Part shown: positions 8,141-16,377 of the stretch, piece by piece
Position numbering within the stretch: the stretch's first letter is position 1
Layout of the letters: the number at the start of each line of letters is the position of its first letter
Source of the DNA: Desulfuromonas thiophila
GTDB lineage: Bacteria > Desulfobacterota > Desulfuromonadia > Desulfuromonadales > Desulfuromonadaceae
NCBI RefSeq assembly: GCF_900101955.1
Contig: NZ_FNAQ01000008.1
Span: 1 to 64,000 of the forward strand
Length of the DNA stretch: 64,000 nt
Direction of reading: 5' to 3'
Notes under the pieces: generated by a model
What the model saw: the letters and a program-made list of their open reading frames with translations, nothing else
Told to the model about the DNA's origin: nothing
The model's database searches: none
Position numbers and translations under genes: made by a program

Positions 8141-9238
8141 TCAGGGCGCCCGGCTGTCGAGCTGCAACGACAGCAGGTTGCGCTCGCCCTGGCGCTGCCA
8201 GTCGATCTGGCGGCACAGATTGCGGATCAGGGCCAGGCCGATATCGTCCTGGGAGTCGGCCTGCTCCAGCGGGTTGCCGGGTGGGCCGGCACAGTCGAGG
8301 CGCAGTTCCAGCAGCGCGTCCTGTTCGTGAAAGGCGACGGTCAGGGCCACATCGAAGACGCCGGCTTGTTGTTTGAGCCATTCCAGTACCTCTTCGGTCA
8401 GCAGCTGCAGGCGCAGGGCGCTGGCCTTGGGCAGCAGGTGCTTTTCGCAGAACTGGTCGAGCTGGCCGAACAGGGCGTAGAGATCGAAATCGCGTTCCTT
8501 GAGGCGGAACTCCAGACAGCGCACCCGGCGGATGAAATCGCGTGTGCGCTGTTGTTGTGGCGCCTCGAAGATCTGCTGCGGCGGGCCTTCCTCGTAGATG
8601 ATGCCCTGATCCATGTAGAACACCCGACTGGAAACCTGACGGGCAAAATCCATTTCGTGGGTCACAATGGCCAGGGTCATGCCGTCACGCGCCAACCGGC
8701 GGATGACGGCCAAGACCTCGCCGACCATGGTGGGATCAAGGGCCGAGGTTGGCTCGTCGAACAGAATGATCTCCGGCTCCATCGACAGGCAGCGGGCGAT
8801 GGCCACCCGTTGCTTCTGCCCGCCGGACAGTTCGTGGGGCAGGCTGTGAGCCTTTTCCGCCAGACCGACCATCTTCAGCAGTTCCAGGCCGCGGGCCGCG
8901 GCCTGCACCCTGGAGTGGCCGCGCAGCTGCACCGGACCGATGCACAGGTTGCCCAGGGCCGTGAGATGGGGAAACAGATTGAAGGACTGGAATACCATGC
9001 CCATGCGCTGGCGCAGCTGCGCCACCTTGACGCCGGCGGCCAGAATGTCCTGCCCATCGATCAGAATACGACCGGAGCTGGGTTGATCGAGCAGATTGAG
9101 GCAGCGCAGAAAGGTGCTTTTGCCGGTGCCCGACGGGCCGATGATGGAAATGACCTCGCCCTGGCGGATGTGGGCGTTGACATCCGTGAGAACCGCCACC
9201 GGGCCAAAATGTTTGCTCAGATGCTCGACACGAATCAT
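8141..9238 (-). CDS. Polar amino-acid ABC transporter ATPase fused to an RsbW-like domain, 365 aa
   Basis: Residues 1-240 are a GlnQ/HisP-type ABC ATPase: Walker [10 protein letters not shown] (34-42), Q-loop [10 protein letters not shown], signature LSGGQ (137-141), Walker B IILFDEP (157-163) and switch His193. Family members normally end near 240-250. Here about 120 extra residues (240-365) resemble the GHKL/RsbW ATPase fold of the anti-sigma kinase type: an LTEEVLEWL helix, a strand pair, a [16 protein letters not shown] helix and an ERNLLSLQL final strand. The usual N-box Asn and the DxG box look altered, so ATP binding by this tail is doubtful. The start overlaps the binding-protein/permease gene by 4 bp (ATGA), so the two are translationally coupled. 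The tail may tie transport to partner-switching regulation (inference). Confidence 0.88.
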   Translation of the reverse strand: MIRVEHLSKHFGPVAVLTDVNAHIRQGEVISIIGPSGTGKSTFLRCLNLLDQPSSGRILIDGQDILAAGVKVAQLRQRMGMVFQSFNLFPHLTALGNLCIGPVQLRGHSRVQAAARGLELLKMVGLAEKAHSLPHELSGGQKQRVAIARCLSMEPEIILFDEPTSALDPTMVGEVLAVIRRLARDGMTLAIVTHEMDFARQVSSRVFYMDQGIIYEEGPPQQIFEAPQQQRTRDFIRRVRCLEFRLKERDFDLYALFGQLDQFCEKHLLPKASALRLQLLTEEVLEWLKQQAGVFDVALTVAFHEQDALLELRLDCAGPPGNPLEQADSQDDIGLALIRNLCRQIDWQRQGERNLLSLQLDSRAP

Positions 9239-11562
9239 GGGCGGGTCTCCAGCCGCTGGCGCTGCGGATCGGTTTTGCGGTCGAGGTGGTCGAGCGCCAG
9301 ACCCAGCAGCCAGATCACCACAAAATAGAGCGCCGCCACCATGATCAGAGGGAAAAAGGCTTCGAAGGTGCGGCTGCGGATGATATCGCCGGCTTTGGTC
9401 AAGTCCTGCACGCCAATGTAGCCGACAATGGAGGTCATCTTCACCAGTGAAATGAATTCGCCCCGATAGACCGGCAGGATGCGGCGGATGGCCTGTGGCA
9501 GAACAATGTGGCGGAAGCATTGCAGGCGGGTGAAGCCGAGGGCGATCCCGGCTTCCGTCTGCCCCCGGTCGACCGCTTCGATGCCGCTGCGGAACATTTC
9601 GGCGACGTAGGCGGCGAAGTTCAGCGCGAAGGCGACCACGGCCACCAGCAGGGGGCTGATATTGACCGAGGCGAACACCACATAGAAGATCAGCATGAGT
9701 AGCAGCAGGACCGGCAGGCCGCGCACCGTTGCTATGTACAGGATGGCGAAGCGCCGTGCCAGCGGCTGGCGCGACAGTCGCAGGGCGCAGATGGCGGCTC
9801 CCAGCAATGTTCCCAGCAGGGTGGCGGCCGCCGAAATCAACAGCGTCGCTCCCAGCCCTTGCACGATCAGGCGCCAGCGCTGCTCGACCACAAAGTTGAT
9901 TCGCAGACTCTCCTGCAGACTGGCCAGCGCCGGCACCGCGCTGACAACCGTGCTGGCCGGCTCGCTTGTGAAGGGCTCCGGAGCCGGGGGGGCGGCGGCA
10001 GCCATGCGGTCGCGCCGCACCAGCGCCACGGTGTTGAGATCGAGATAGGGCTCGGAAAAGGCCACCACCTTGGCCCGTTCCTCACTGATGGCGATGCCGT
10101 CAGTCACCAGATCGACCTTGCCGGCCGCCAGGGCGTTGATCAGGGCGTCCCATTCATAGGCGCGGATCTGCAGATCAATGTGTTCATGGGCGGCGAAACG
10201 GCGCAGCAATTCGATATCGAAACCGGTGAATTCGCCGTTGACCAGGCTGACATAGGGCAGATCGTCCACCGCCACCCCGGCCAGGCCGCGTTCGCCGCCG
10301 GAAAAGTGGGGGATTTCCGGCATGACCGCTTCGTCGGCGTCCTCGACGCACCAGCGCTGGTAAAGTGTCTGGTAGGTACCGTTTTCACGAATGTGGCGCA
10401 AAAAGGCGTTGAAACGGTCACGCAGGTCGGTGCGGTCGCGGCGAAAAGCCACGCCCAGGGGCAGTACCTGGAGACGTTCCTCCAAAATGGCCAGTTCGGG
10501 ATTCTTTTTCAGGATCAGGCGGGCCGTGCTGCCTTCGATCAGGGCGGCGTCGACCTTGCCGGTGCGCACGGCCAGAACCAGGTCAGCCGTGGTGTTGAGC
10601 CGAACCACCTCGGCCTGCGGATAATGCTGGGCCAGAAAGGCATCCTGCACGGTGCCGATGAAGATGGCGATCTTGCCCCGCGCCAGATCGGCAAAACGCC
10701 GCGCCGGCAGCGTCTGTGGCTGCGGCGCGGCTGACGGCGGGTTCTGGGCCAACCGCTGCCTGAGTACCAGCACGGCGCCGCGTCCTTCGGCATAGGGAGC
10801 GGAAAAGGCGACCCGCTGACGCCGTTCCTCGGTGATGGCGATGCCATCACTGATCAGATCGACCTTGCCGGCCGCCAGGGCTGGAATCAGCGCGCCAAAA
10901 TCGAGAATCTGAATCTGCAAGGCGATATTTTCAGCCGCGGCGAAGCTCCGCAACAGTTCAATGTCGAAGCCGACCACCTGATTGTTGACCACCGCCACAT
11001 AGGGCAGATCGGCAACGGAAACCCCCAGGATATAGCGTGCGGCCGGTTCTTTTACCGGGTAGGGCGGCATCTGCGCGGTCTGAGGATCGGCGATAAACCA
11101 GCGCTGGTGGATCTGATCGTAGCGGCCGTCGGCCCGGATGCTGGCCAGATAATGGTCAAAACGCTGGCGCAGGTCGGCCAGCTCCGGTCGGAAGCCGATA
11201 CCGAGCGGATAGCGCATGAAATCGTCATCGAGCAGGGCCATGTCCGGCCAGTTGGGCAGCAGGGCGGTGGCGCTGATGGCATCGATCAGAGCAGCGTCAA
11301 CCTTGCCGCCGCGGGTGGCCAGCAACAGGTCGGTGAGGTTGTTGAACCAGACCAGTTGGGCTGCCGGGTAGGCCTGTTCGGCGTAGGCTCCCTGCAGGGT
11401 GCCGAGAACCGCGCCCAGGCGGGCCTGGGCCAGATCGTCCAGGCTGCTAAAGGGGCCGGGCGCGGCGCTGAGGCTGCCAGCCAGGGGGGGCAACAGCGTC
11501 GCTAGCAGCAGTGTCAGGCTCAACAGCAGGGTTTTGAGAAGGCGCCGGGCGACAAACGGCAT
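9235..11562 (-). CDS. Fused amino-acid-type binding protein (two permuted units) and ABC permease, 775 aa
   Basis: Signal peptide at 1-34. Residues 39-155, 177-268, 289-404 and 426-517 are lobes of SBP_bac_3 binding domains in the order lobe 2, lobe 1, lobe 2, lobe 1. Both lobe 1 copies show VGFDIELLR or TGFDIELLR, then ALAAGKVDL, an ITEER or ISEER segment and a SAPY or SEPY end. Both lobe 2 copies show GT, GKVDAAL and an [12 protein letters not shown] or [12 protein letters not shown] end. Residues 555-775 are a His/Glu/Gln-type inner-membrane permease with the EAA loop at about 671-691. The ATG at 11562 is chosen for its GGAG site; an upstream TTG is weaker. With the following ATPase gene it makes a complete importer for polar amino acids or similar solutes. 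Tethered binding domains mean no free binding protein is needed. Confidence 0.9.
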   Translation of the reverse strand: MPFVARRLLKTLLLSLTLLLATLLPPLAGSLSAAPGPFSSLDDLAQARLGAVLGTLQGAYAEQAYPAAQLVWFNNLTDLLLATRGGKVDAALIDAISATALLPNWPDMALLDDDFMRYPLGIGFRPELADLRQRFDHYLASIRADGRYDQIHQRWFIADPQTAQMPPYPVKEPAARYILGVSVADLPYVAVVNNQVVGFDIELLRSFAAAENIALQIQILDFGALIPALAAGKVDLISDGIAITEERRQRVAFSAPYAEGRGAVLVLRQRLAQNPPSAAPQPQTLPARRFADLARGKIAIFIGTVQDAFLAQHYPQAEVVRLNTTADLVLAVRTGKVDAALIEGSTARLILKKNPELAILEERLQVLPLGVAFRRDRTDLRDRFNAFLRHIRENGTYQTLYQRWCVEDADEAVMPEIPHFSGGERGLAGVAVDDLPYVSLVNGEFTGFDIELLRRFAAHEHIDLQIRAYEWDALINALAAGKVDLVTDGIAISEERAKVVAFSEPYLDLNTVALVRRDRMAAAAPPAPEPFTSEPASTVVSAVPALASLQESLRINFVVEQRWRLIVQGLGATLLISAAATLLGTLLGAAICALRLSRQPLARRFAILYIATVRGLPVLLLLMLIFYVVFASVNISPLLVAVVAFALNFAAYVAEMFRSGIEAVDRGQTEAGIALGFTRLQCFRHIVLPQAIRRILPVYRGEFISLVKMTSIVGYIGVQDLTKAGDIIRSRTFEAFFPLIMVAALYFVVIWLLGLALDHLDRKTDPQRQRLETRP

Positions 11563-11598
11563 GATGGCAACTCCAGCAAACAAAACGGGTGAACGCGG

Positions 11599-12660
11599 TT
11601 ACCGTGACTGGCCGGCGGGGTTGTCCGTCACCAGCTGGTAGGGGTGTTGCTGGCTGTCGGGTAGCGCCCAGGGGGGCTGCTGACGGGCCAGAACGCTGGG
11701 GTTGATCCGCAGCTGCTCGGGGATGACCGCTTCGGTGGCAAAACTGGCCGGCGAGCGGCCGGCGAGAATGGCGGCAGCCAGATCGGCCGTGTAGCGGCCG
11801 ACGGTGACATAATCGGCCCCCAGGCCGAACAGGGCGCCCCGGGCGGCATCGGCAGGGTCGTTGGTGAATACCGGCACGCCGGCCTCGCTGGCCAGATGCA
11901 GAATCAGATGGAGGGCGGCGGTGGCCACGGTGTCGCCACCGACCCAGAGCGCGTCGGGCTGCCGCGTCAGCAGGGCGCGGGTGGCTTCCGGCACCTCGGA
12001 GGTGTTGCCGGCATTGATCTCCAGCAACGCGATGCCCAGATCGGCGCAGGTGGCGCGGGCCTGTGCCAGACAGGCGGCCGAACACTGTTCCGCCGGATTC
12101 CACACCACGCCCAGCCGCTGCAATCGGGGCGCCATGGTTTTGGCCAGGCGGATGGCGGAGCGGACCGGCTGGAAGGTGCCGATGCCGGCCATGTGGGGCG
12201 GATGCTGGTCGGCTGCCGGGCCGGTGATGCCGACGCCGGTGCCGAGCGGATCGGTAACGGCGCCGAAGACGTGGCGCTTGCGCGTGGCTTCGTTGGCCTT
12301 GGCGAACAGCTGCAGAGCCAGGGTGCTGGAGGTGATGACCAGATCCGCCGGTCCGGCGGCGATATCCCGCGCCATGGCTCCGGCGGTGGCGTAATCGCCC
12401 TGTGGGTTGTAGCGCCGGATATTGGCGTCGGCCGGGGCGACCAGGCCCAGTTCACGCAGACGGGCCAGCACCCCGGCGACATGATCGTCCAGCAGGCTGG
12501 TGGAGGTGATCTGCAAAATGGCGATGGCGGGATAGACCGGTGTGGCTGCCGCGGCCTGTGGGCCGGCCGTGCGTTGCTGGCGGTCAGAATGCAGCAAAAC
12601 GGCGATGGTCAGCAGAATCAGGCCGACAGGCAGTAAAAGATGTTTTATGCTCCCTCGCAT
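11599..12660 (-). CDS. ABC-type substrate-binding protein, TrpX/ABC_sub_bind family, 353 aa
   Basis: An N-terminal membrane-spanning segment or signal anchor (residues 8-23) is followed by the COG2984/PF04392 fold. Recognisable features are the LRELGL helix, the DYATAGAMARDIAAGPADLVITSSTLALQ segment (first 20 residues cover the core), the VFGAVTDPLGTGV strand, and the ALWVGGDTVATAAL and GVPVFTNDPADAA segments of lobe 2. Members feed TrpYZ-type permeases and bind aromatic amino acids or related ligands; the ligand here is unknown. It lies 36 bp upstream of the binding-protein/permease fusion, but its matching TrpY/TrpZ genes are at 17.5-19.3 kb. The start has GAGGAT at a slightly long distance. 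Confidence 0.85.
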   Translation of the reverse strand: MRGSIKHLLLPVGLILLTIAVLLHSDRQQRTAGPQAAAATPVYPAIAILQITSTSLLDDHVAGVLARLRELGLVAPADANIRRYNPQGDYATAGAMARDIAAGPADLVITSSTLALQLFAKANEATRKRHVFGAVTDPLGTGVGITGPAADQHPPHMAGIGTFQPVRSAIRLAKTMAPRLQRLGVVWNPAEQCSAACLAQARATCADLGIALLEINAGNTSEVPEATRALLTRQPDALWVGGDTVATAALHLILHLASEAGVPVFTNDPADAARGALFGLGADYVTVGRYTADLAAAILAGRSPASFATEAVIPEQLRINPSVLARQQPPWALPDSQQHPYQLVTDNPAGQSR

Positions 12661-12744
12661 GTGGATTTATCCTCTTTCTTGTGTATGCTGCCGGGCATTC
12701 CGCCACCTTACGGCAGGATCTCAAAAGGAACTGAAGGTTCGATC

Positions 12745-14580
12745 ATGACGCGTCAGTGTTTAGCATATCTGGAGCCCGGATGCAGCCCGCGTTGTCACCT
12801 GACGCGGTTTTTTGTGCGGTTGATTCTGCTGGTCTTGTTGCTGAGCGGTTGTGGTGGCCTGGCAGGATCGGGCGGGCAAAAGGCCGCTGGGACGCGGCTG
12901 AAGGTTCTGCACCTCAACGACAGCCATTCGCATCTGCAAGCCGGTGAACTGATGCTGCAACGGGGTGATACGGCGACCAGTTGCCGGGTTGGCGGCATGG
13001 CCCGGGTCGGTCAGTTCCTGCGTCAGCAGACCGCGGCGGCTGAGGTGCCGGTGTTGCGGCTTCATGCCGGCGATGCGGTGCAGGGTACCCTCTATGCCAG
13101 TCAGTTCGCCGGCACGGCCGATGCCGAGGTGCTCAATGCTATCGGCTTCGATGCCCTGACGCTGGGCAATCACGAATTCGATGGCGGTGATGCCTGGCTG
13201 GCGGCCTTTCTTGACCGCCTGCAGATGCCGGTGCTCAGTGCCAATCTGCAGGTGCCGGCTGATCATGTGCTGGCCGGCCGCTATGCCCCCTCGGTGGTGC
13301 GGGACATTGCCGGTAGCCGGGTCGGTATTGTCGGTCTGACCATTGCCGATAAAACCCTGGCCTCGTCGCAGCCGGGGCCACAGGTGCGGCTGATTGACGA
13401 ACTGACGGCGCTGCGGACTGCCGTGGCGCAGTTGCAGGCAGCGGGGGTGGGGCGCATCATCGTACTGAGTCATTGCGGTTACGACCGGATGCAGTCGCTG
13501 GCGGCGCAGGTGCCGGCCATCGATCTGATTGTCGACGGTGATTCCCACAGCCTGCTGGGCGACTTCAGCGCCTGGGGGCTCGCCTCTGCCGGTCCCTATC
13601 CCACGCGGGGGCGCAATGCCGACGGTGACCTGGTCTGCATCGTGCAAGCCTGGGAATACGGCAAGGTGGTGGGAGAGGTGGATCTGTTGTTCAACGGTGA
13701 TCGTCTGCAGGCCTGTACGGGCCACAGCCATCTGCTGCTGGCGCCGGATGAGCCTGCCGCCACGTTGCCCGCGCCGGCTCGTCAGGCTGCCGGTGCACGG
13801 CTGACACCGATGGCTGAAGCGCCCGATCTGGCCCGGCTGATTGCCGGTTATCAGGCCCGTCTGGGCCAGCAGCTGGCGCTGCAGGTCGGCGAGGCGGCGC
13901 AGGAGCTGCCCCACCGTCGCCTGCCTGCCGCCGCTGACGCTCGTCTGGCGCTGGGCAGCCGCATCGCGCCGCTGGTGGCCCAGGCCTATTGGCAGCAGCT
14001 GCCCCAGGCCGATGTGGCGCTGGTCAATGCCGGCGCCGTGCGAGGTGGGCTGATGGCCGGCCCCATTCGCTATGAAGATCTTTATACCCTGCTGCCTTTT
14101 TCCGCTACCCTGGTGACCTTCGAACTCAGCGGCGCCCAGTTGCGTCAGGTGTTGGAAGACGCCGTCGATCACAGCCTGACCGGTGGTTCGACGGGGGCGT
14201 TTCCCTATGTTTATGGCATGCGTTTCAGCGTGGACGCCAGTCAGCCGGCCGGGCAGCGGCTGGGGCCGATTGCGCTGCAGCCGCGTGGCGCGGCGGCGTT
14301 TGAGCCTCTCAAGGCAGAGGGGCGCTATTGTCTGGTGACCAATAGCTATCTGGCTGCTGGTCGTGACGGTTACCGGCTACTGGGACAGCTGCGGCACCAG
14401 GGCGGCGCGCAGGACAGTGGCCACGAAGCCACCGAGGCTTTTGTTCGCTGGGTGCGGCAATGCAGCGCCGCCGGACGGAAGGTTGAACCCCTGCCCGCCG
14501 GCGAGCAGGGGCTGGTCGGTTGGCGCGCTGCGCCGTTGGCTCAGGGTTGCCGCACCAGGGCGGAGATGCCGCCGCGATAG
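12745..14580 (+). CDS. 5'-nucleotidase/UshA-type metallophosphatase lipoprotein, 611 aa
   Basis: A long basic N-region and hydrophobic core end in a lipobox (LLSGC, Cys36). The calcineurin-like domain shows LHLNDSHSH, GDAVQGT, GNHEFDGG, LSHCGYDRM and a DGDSHS variant of the usual GHSHT motif, in order. The C-terminal 5'-nucleotidase domain begins near residue 380 and contains the NAGAVRGGL substrate-site motif and an NSYLAAGRDGY segment. Such enzymes hydrolyse nucleotides or nucleotide sugars outside the inner membrane to release nucleosides, which the NupC-type transporter could import. The ATG at 12745 follows AAGGAACTGAAGG and gives the signal peptide. The 3' end overlaps the convergent binding-protein gene by 40 bp. 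Confidence 0.9.
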   Translation: MTRQCLAYLEPGCSPRCHLTRFFVRLILLVLLLSGCGGLAGSGGQKAAGTRLKVLHLNDSHSHLQAGELMLQRGDTATSCRVGGMARVGQFLRQQTAAAEVPVLRLHAGDAVQGTLYASQFAGTADAEVLNAIGFDALTLGNHEFDGGDAWLAAFLDRLQMPVLSANLQVPADHVLAGRYAPSVVRDIAGSRVGIVGLTIADKTLASSQPGPQVRLIDELTALRTAVAQLQAAGVGRIIVLSHCGYDRMQSLAAQVPAIDLIVDGDSHSLLGDFSAWGLASAGPYPTRGRNADGDLVCIVQAWEYGKVVGEVDLLFNGDRLQACTGHSHLLLAPDEPAATLPAPARQAAGARLTPMAEAPDLARLIAGYQARLGQQLALQVGEAAQELPHRRLPAAADARLALGSRIAPLVAQAYWQQLPQADVALVNAGAVRGGLMAGPIRYEDLYTLLPFSATLVTFELSGAQLRQVLEDAVDHSLTGGSTGAFPYVYGMRFSVDASQPAGQRLGPIALQPRGAAAFEPLKAEGRYCLVTNSYLAAGRDGYRLLGQLRHQGGAQDSGHEATEAFVRWVRQCSAAGRKVEPLPAGEQGLVGWRAAPLAQGCRTRAEMPPR

Positions 14581-15332
14581 TAGGGCTCGGAAAACAGCAC
14601 CTTGCGGCTGCGTTCGTCCGTAATGGTGATGCAGGCGCCGATCAGATCGACCTTGCCGGCCAGCAGGGCCGGAATCAGGGCGCCGAATTCAAGATTGACG
14701 ATCTCCAGGTCTTTGCCCAGCCGTAGCGCGACCCGACGGGCCAGTTCGATATCGAAGCCGACGATGGCGCCGGCCTCACCGACGAAGGAGAAGGGCTCGG
14801 TGACGGCGGCGGTCCCCAGCCGCAGACTGCCCTGACCGCGCGGCAGGGCGATGTCCGGCATGGGGGCGGGGCTGCCCGTTGCCGGCAGCCAGCGCCGCAG
14901 CAGATCATCGTAGCGGCCATCGGCGCGTAGCGCTGCCAACTCGGCGTCGATGGCCTGTTTCAGTGCCAGGTTGTCCTGGCTTACGGCAAAACCATACTGA
15001 TCGATGGTGATCGGCTGCTCCAGCAGGGCGAGGCCGCCGGTTTTGGCGGCGATGTTGCGCAGAATGGGTTCGTCGTAGGCCACGGCATCAGCCTTGCCGG
15101 TCTTGACGGCCAGGGCGGCATCAAGCACGCTGTTGAAGTAGACAAAGCGCGCGCCGGGCATGCGCGAAAGCACCAGCTGATCGGCGACGGTGCCGGTGGG
15201 TACGGCGAACAGACCTTTTTCCAGTTGTGACAGCTGGGTGATCGGTCCCTTCTGTTCGCAGCCGCACAGAGCGGTGAGACCGAGGAACAGCAAGACGAGC
15301 AGCAGGGCGGTTGGGCGGGACGATGGCATCAC
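14541..15332 (-). CDS. Solute-binding lipoprotein with circularly permuted lobes, 263 aa
   Basis: A lipoprotein signal ends with LCGC (probable lipid-carrying Cys25). Residues 31-148 are the second lobe of an SBP_bac_3 domain (PTGTVADQL, VKTGKADAVAYDEP, LRADGRYDDLLRRW), and residues 168-263 are the first lobe (LRLGTAAVTEPFSF, VGFDIELARR, LLAGKVDLIGACITITDERS, LFSEPYYRGG). Normal family members have lobe 1 first, so this one is circularly permuted. An RW-x(10)-MP linker joins the lobes, as in both units of the 775-residue fusion protein. It probably delivers polar amino acids or a similar solute to the transporter encoded at 8141-11562, or acts as a sensor; no permease is adjacent. Confidence 0.87.
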   Translation of the reverse strand: MMPSSRPTALLLVLLFLGLTALCGCEQKGPITQLSQLEKGLFAVPTGTVADQLVLSRMPGARFVYFNSVLDAALAVKTGKADAVAYDEPILRNIAAKTGGLALLEQPITIDQYGFAVSQDNLALKQAIDAELAALRADGRYDDLLRRWLPATGSPAPMPDIALPRGQGSLRLGTAAVTEPFSFVGEAGAIVGFDIELARRVALRLGKDLEIVNLEFGALIPALLAGKVDLIGACITITDERSRKVLFSEPYYRGGISALVRQP

Positions 15333-15533
15333 GGAATCAATTCTCCTGGTGTGGGGGAAAGGAATTGCCCGGCGATCTTTGCCGCCTGCCTGACGGGATC
15401 TCGGGCGTGGCCGGTCAGCATAGCACAGGGCGACGCCGGATGGCAGCGTCGCTGGCAGGGAAGAACGGGCTTGCGGGCTGTTCTCTTCTTCATGGTGGTG
15501 GTCAAACGCGTCGGAGTGAAAAAAGGAGAGGGC

Positions 15534-16337
15534 ATGGGAAACGGTTTGTGGGCCGCTCTGTTGCTGTTATTGCTGCTGGTGGCACCAGTCGTGGCGGCAG
15601 ATCCGGGCGGGATGGATGCGGACTACACACGCCTGCGCCAGCGGCTGGTGGCGCGTTTCGATGGTGAGCGTCCGCGACTGTGGGCCGAACAGGTGCCCGG
15701 CGTTAAAACGCGCATCGCTGCCAACGAACCGGTCATAGCCCTCACGCTGGACGCCTGCGGTAGCCCGACGGGCATGGGGGCCGACACCGAACTGATCGCC
15801 TTTCTCGAACGGCAACGCGTGCCGGCCACCCTGTTCATCAATGCGCGCTGGATTGAACCGAACCGTGCCCTGTTCGAGCGTCTGGCGGCCAATCCGCTGT
15901 TTGAGATTGCCAACCACGGCCTGGCGCACAAGCCGGCCTCGGTCAGCGGCCGGAGCATCTATGGCCTGGCCGGTACCGCCAATGTGGCCGAGTTGGTGGA
16001 CGAGATCGAACTGGCGGCGCGGCGCTTGCAACAGCTCACGGGCCGGCGACCGGCCTTCTACCGCAGCGGTACGGCCTATTATGACGAAGTGGCGGTCCAA
16101 CTGGCGCAGGCACTGGGGCAGCAGGTGGCCGGATTCAGCATTCTGGGGGATCGTGGTGCCACCTACAGCAGCGCCCAGGTACGTGATGCCCTGCTGGCCT
16201 CCCAGGCCGGCGATATTATTATCGCCCATATGAATCACCCCGAGGCGGGCACCGGCCAGGGGATTATGGCGGCCGTGCCGTTGCTGCGGCAGCGCGGTCT
16301 GCGCTTTGTGCGGCTGTCGGATTATCCGTTGCAGTAA
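15534..16337 (+). CDS. Polysaccharide deacetylase family protein, exported, 267 aa
   Basis: A signal peptide (residues 1-21, ending VVAA) is followed by a NodB/CE4-type domain. The first motif reads ALTLDACGSPTG, a variant of TFDDGP that keeps the metal-binding Asp. The second motif is NHGLAHKP (HxxxH zinc ligands). Later segments YRSGTAYYDE and DIIIAHMNHPE match motifs 3 and 5, with the catalytic-base-region His in AHMNHP. The protein probably removes acetyl groups from peptidoglycan or another N-acetylglucosamine polymer in the periplasm. The ATG at 15534 has AAAGGAGAG upstream. It precedes the STAS-ABC operon by only 40 bp on the same strand. Confidence 0.87.
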   Translation: MGNGLWAALLLLLLLVAPVVAADPGGMDADYTRLRQRLVARFDGERPRLWAEQVPGVKTRIAANEPVIALTLDACGSPTGMGADTELIAFLERQRVPATLFINARWIEPNRALFERLAANPLFEIANHGLAHKPASVSGRSIYGLAGTANVAELVDEIELAARRLQQLTGRRPAFYRSGTAYYDEVAVQLAQALGQQVAGFSILGDRGATYSSAQVRDALLASQAGDIIIAHMNHPEAGTGQGIMAAVPLLRQRGLRFVRLSDYPLQ

Positions 16338-16377
16338 CCGCCGGTTGGCGGCGACTTTTTTGATGGGAGGAGAAGCG

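Noticed and set aside
9235-11562. Idea that the odd lobe order in the binding-protein/permease gene reflects a frameshift or assembly error
   Set aside because: The frame is continuous, all lobes are intact, and an independent single-unit gene (14541-15332) has the same order and linker.
12760-14172. Long open frame (470 codons) on the minus strand opposite the 5'-nucleotidase
   Set aside because: It is antisense to a clear enzyme gene, has no recognisable domain and arises from G+C-rich codon structure.
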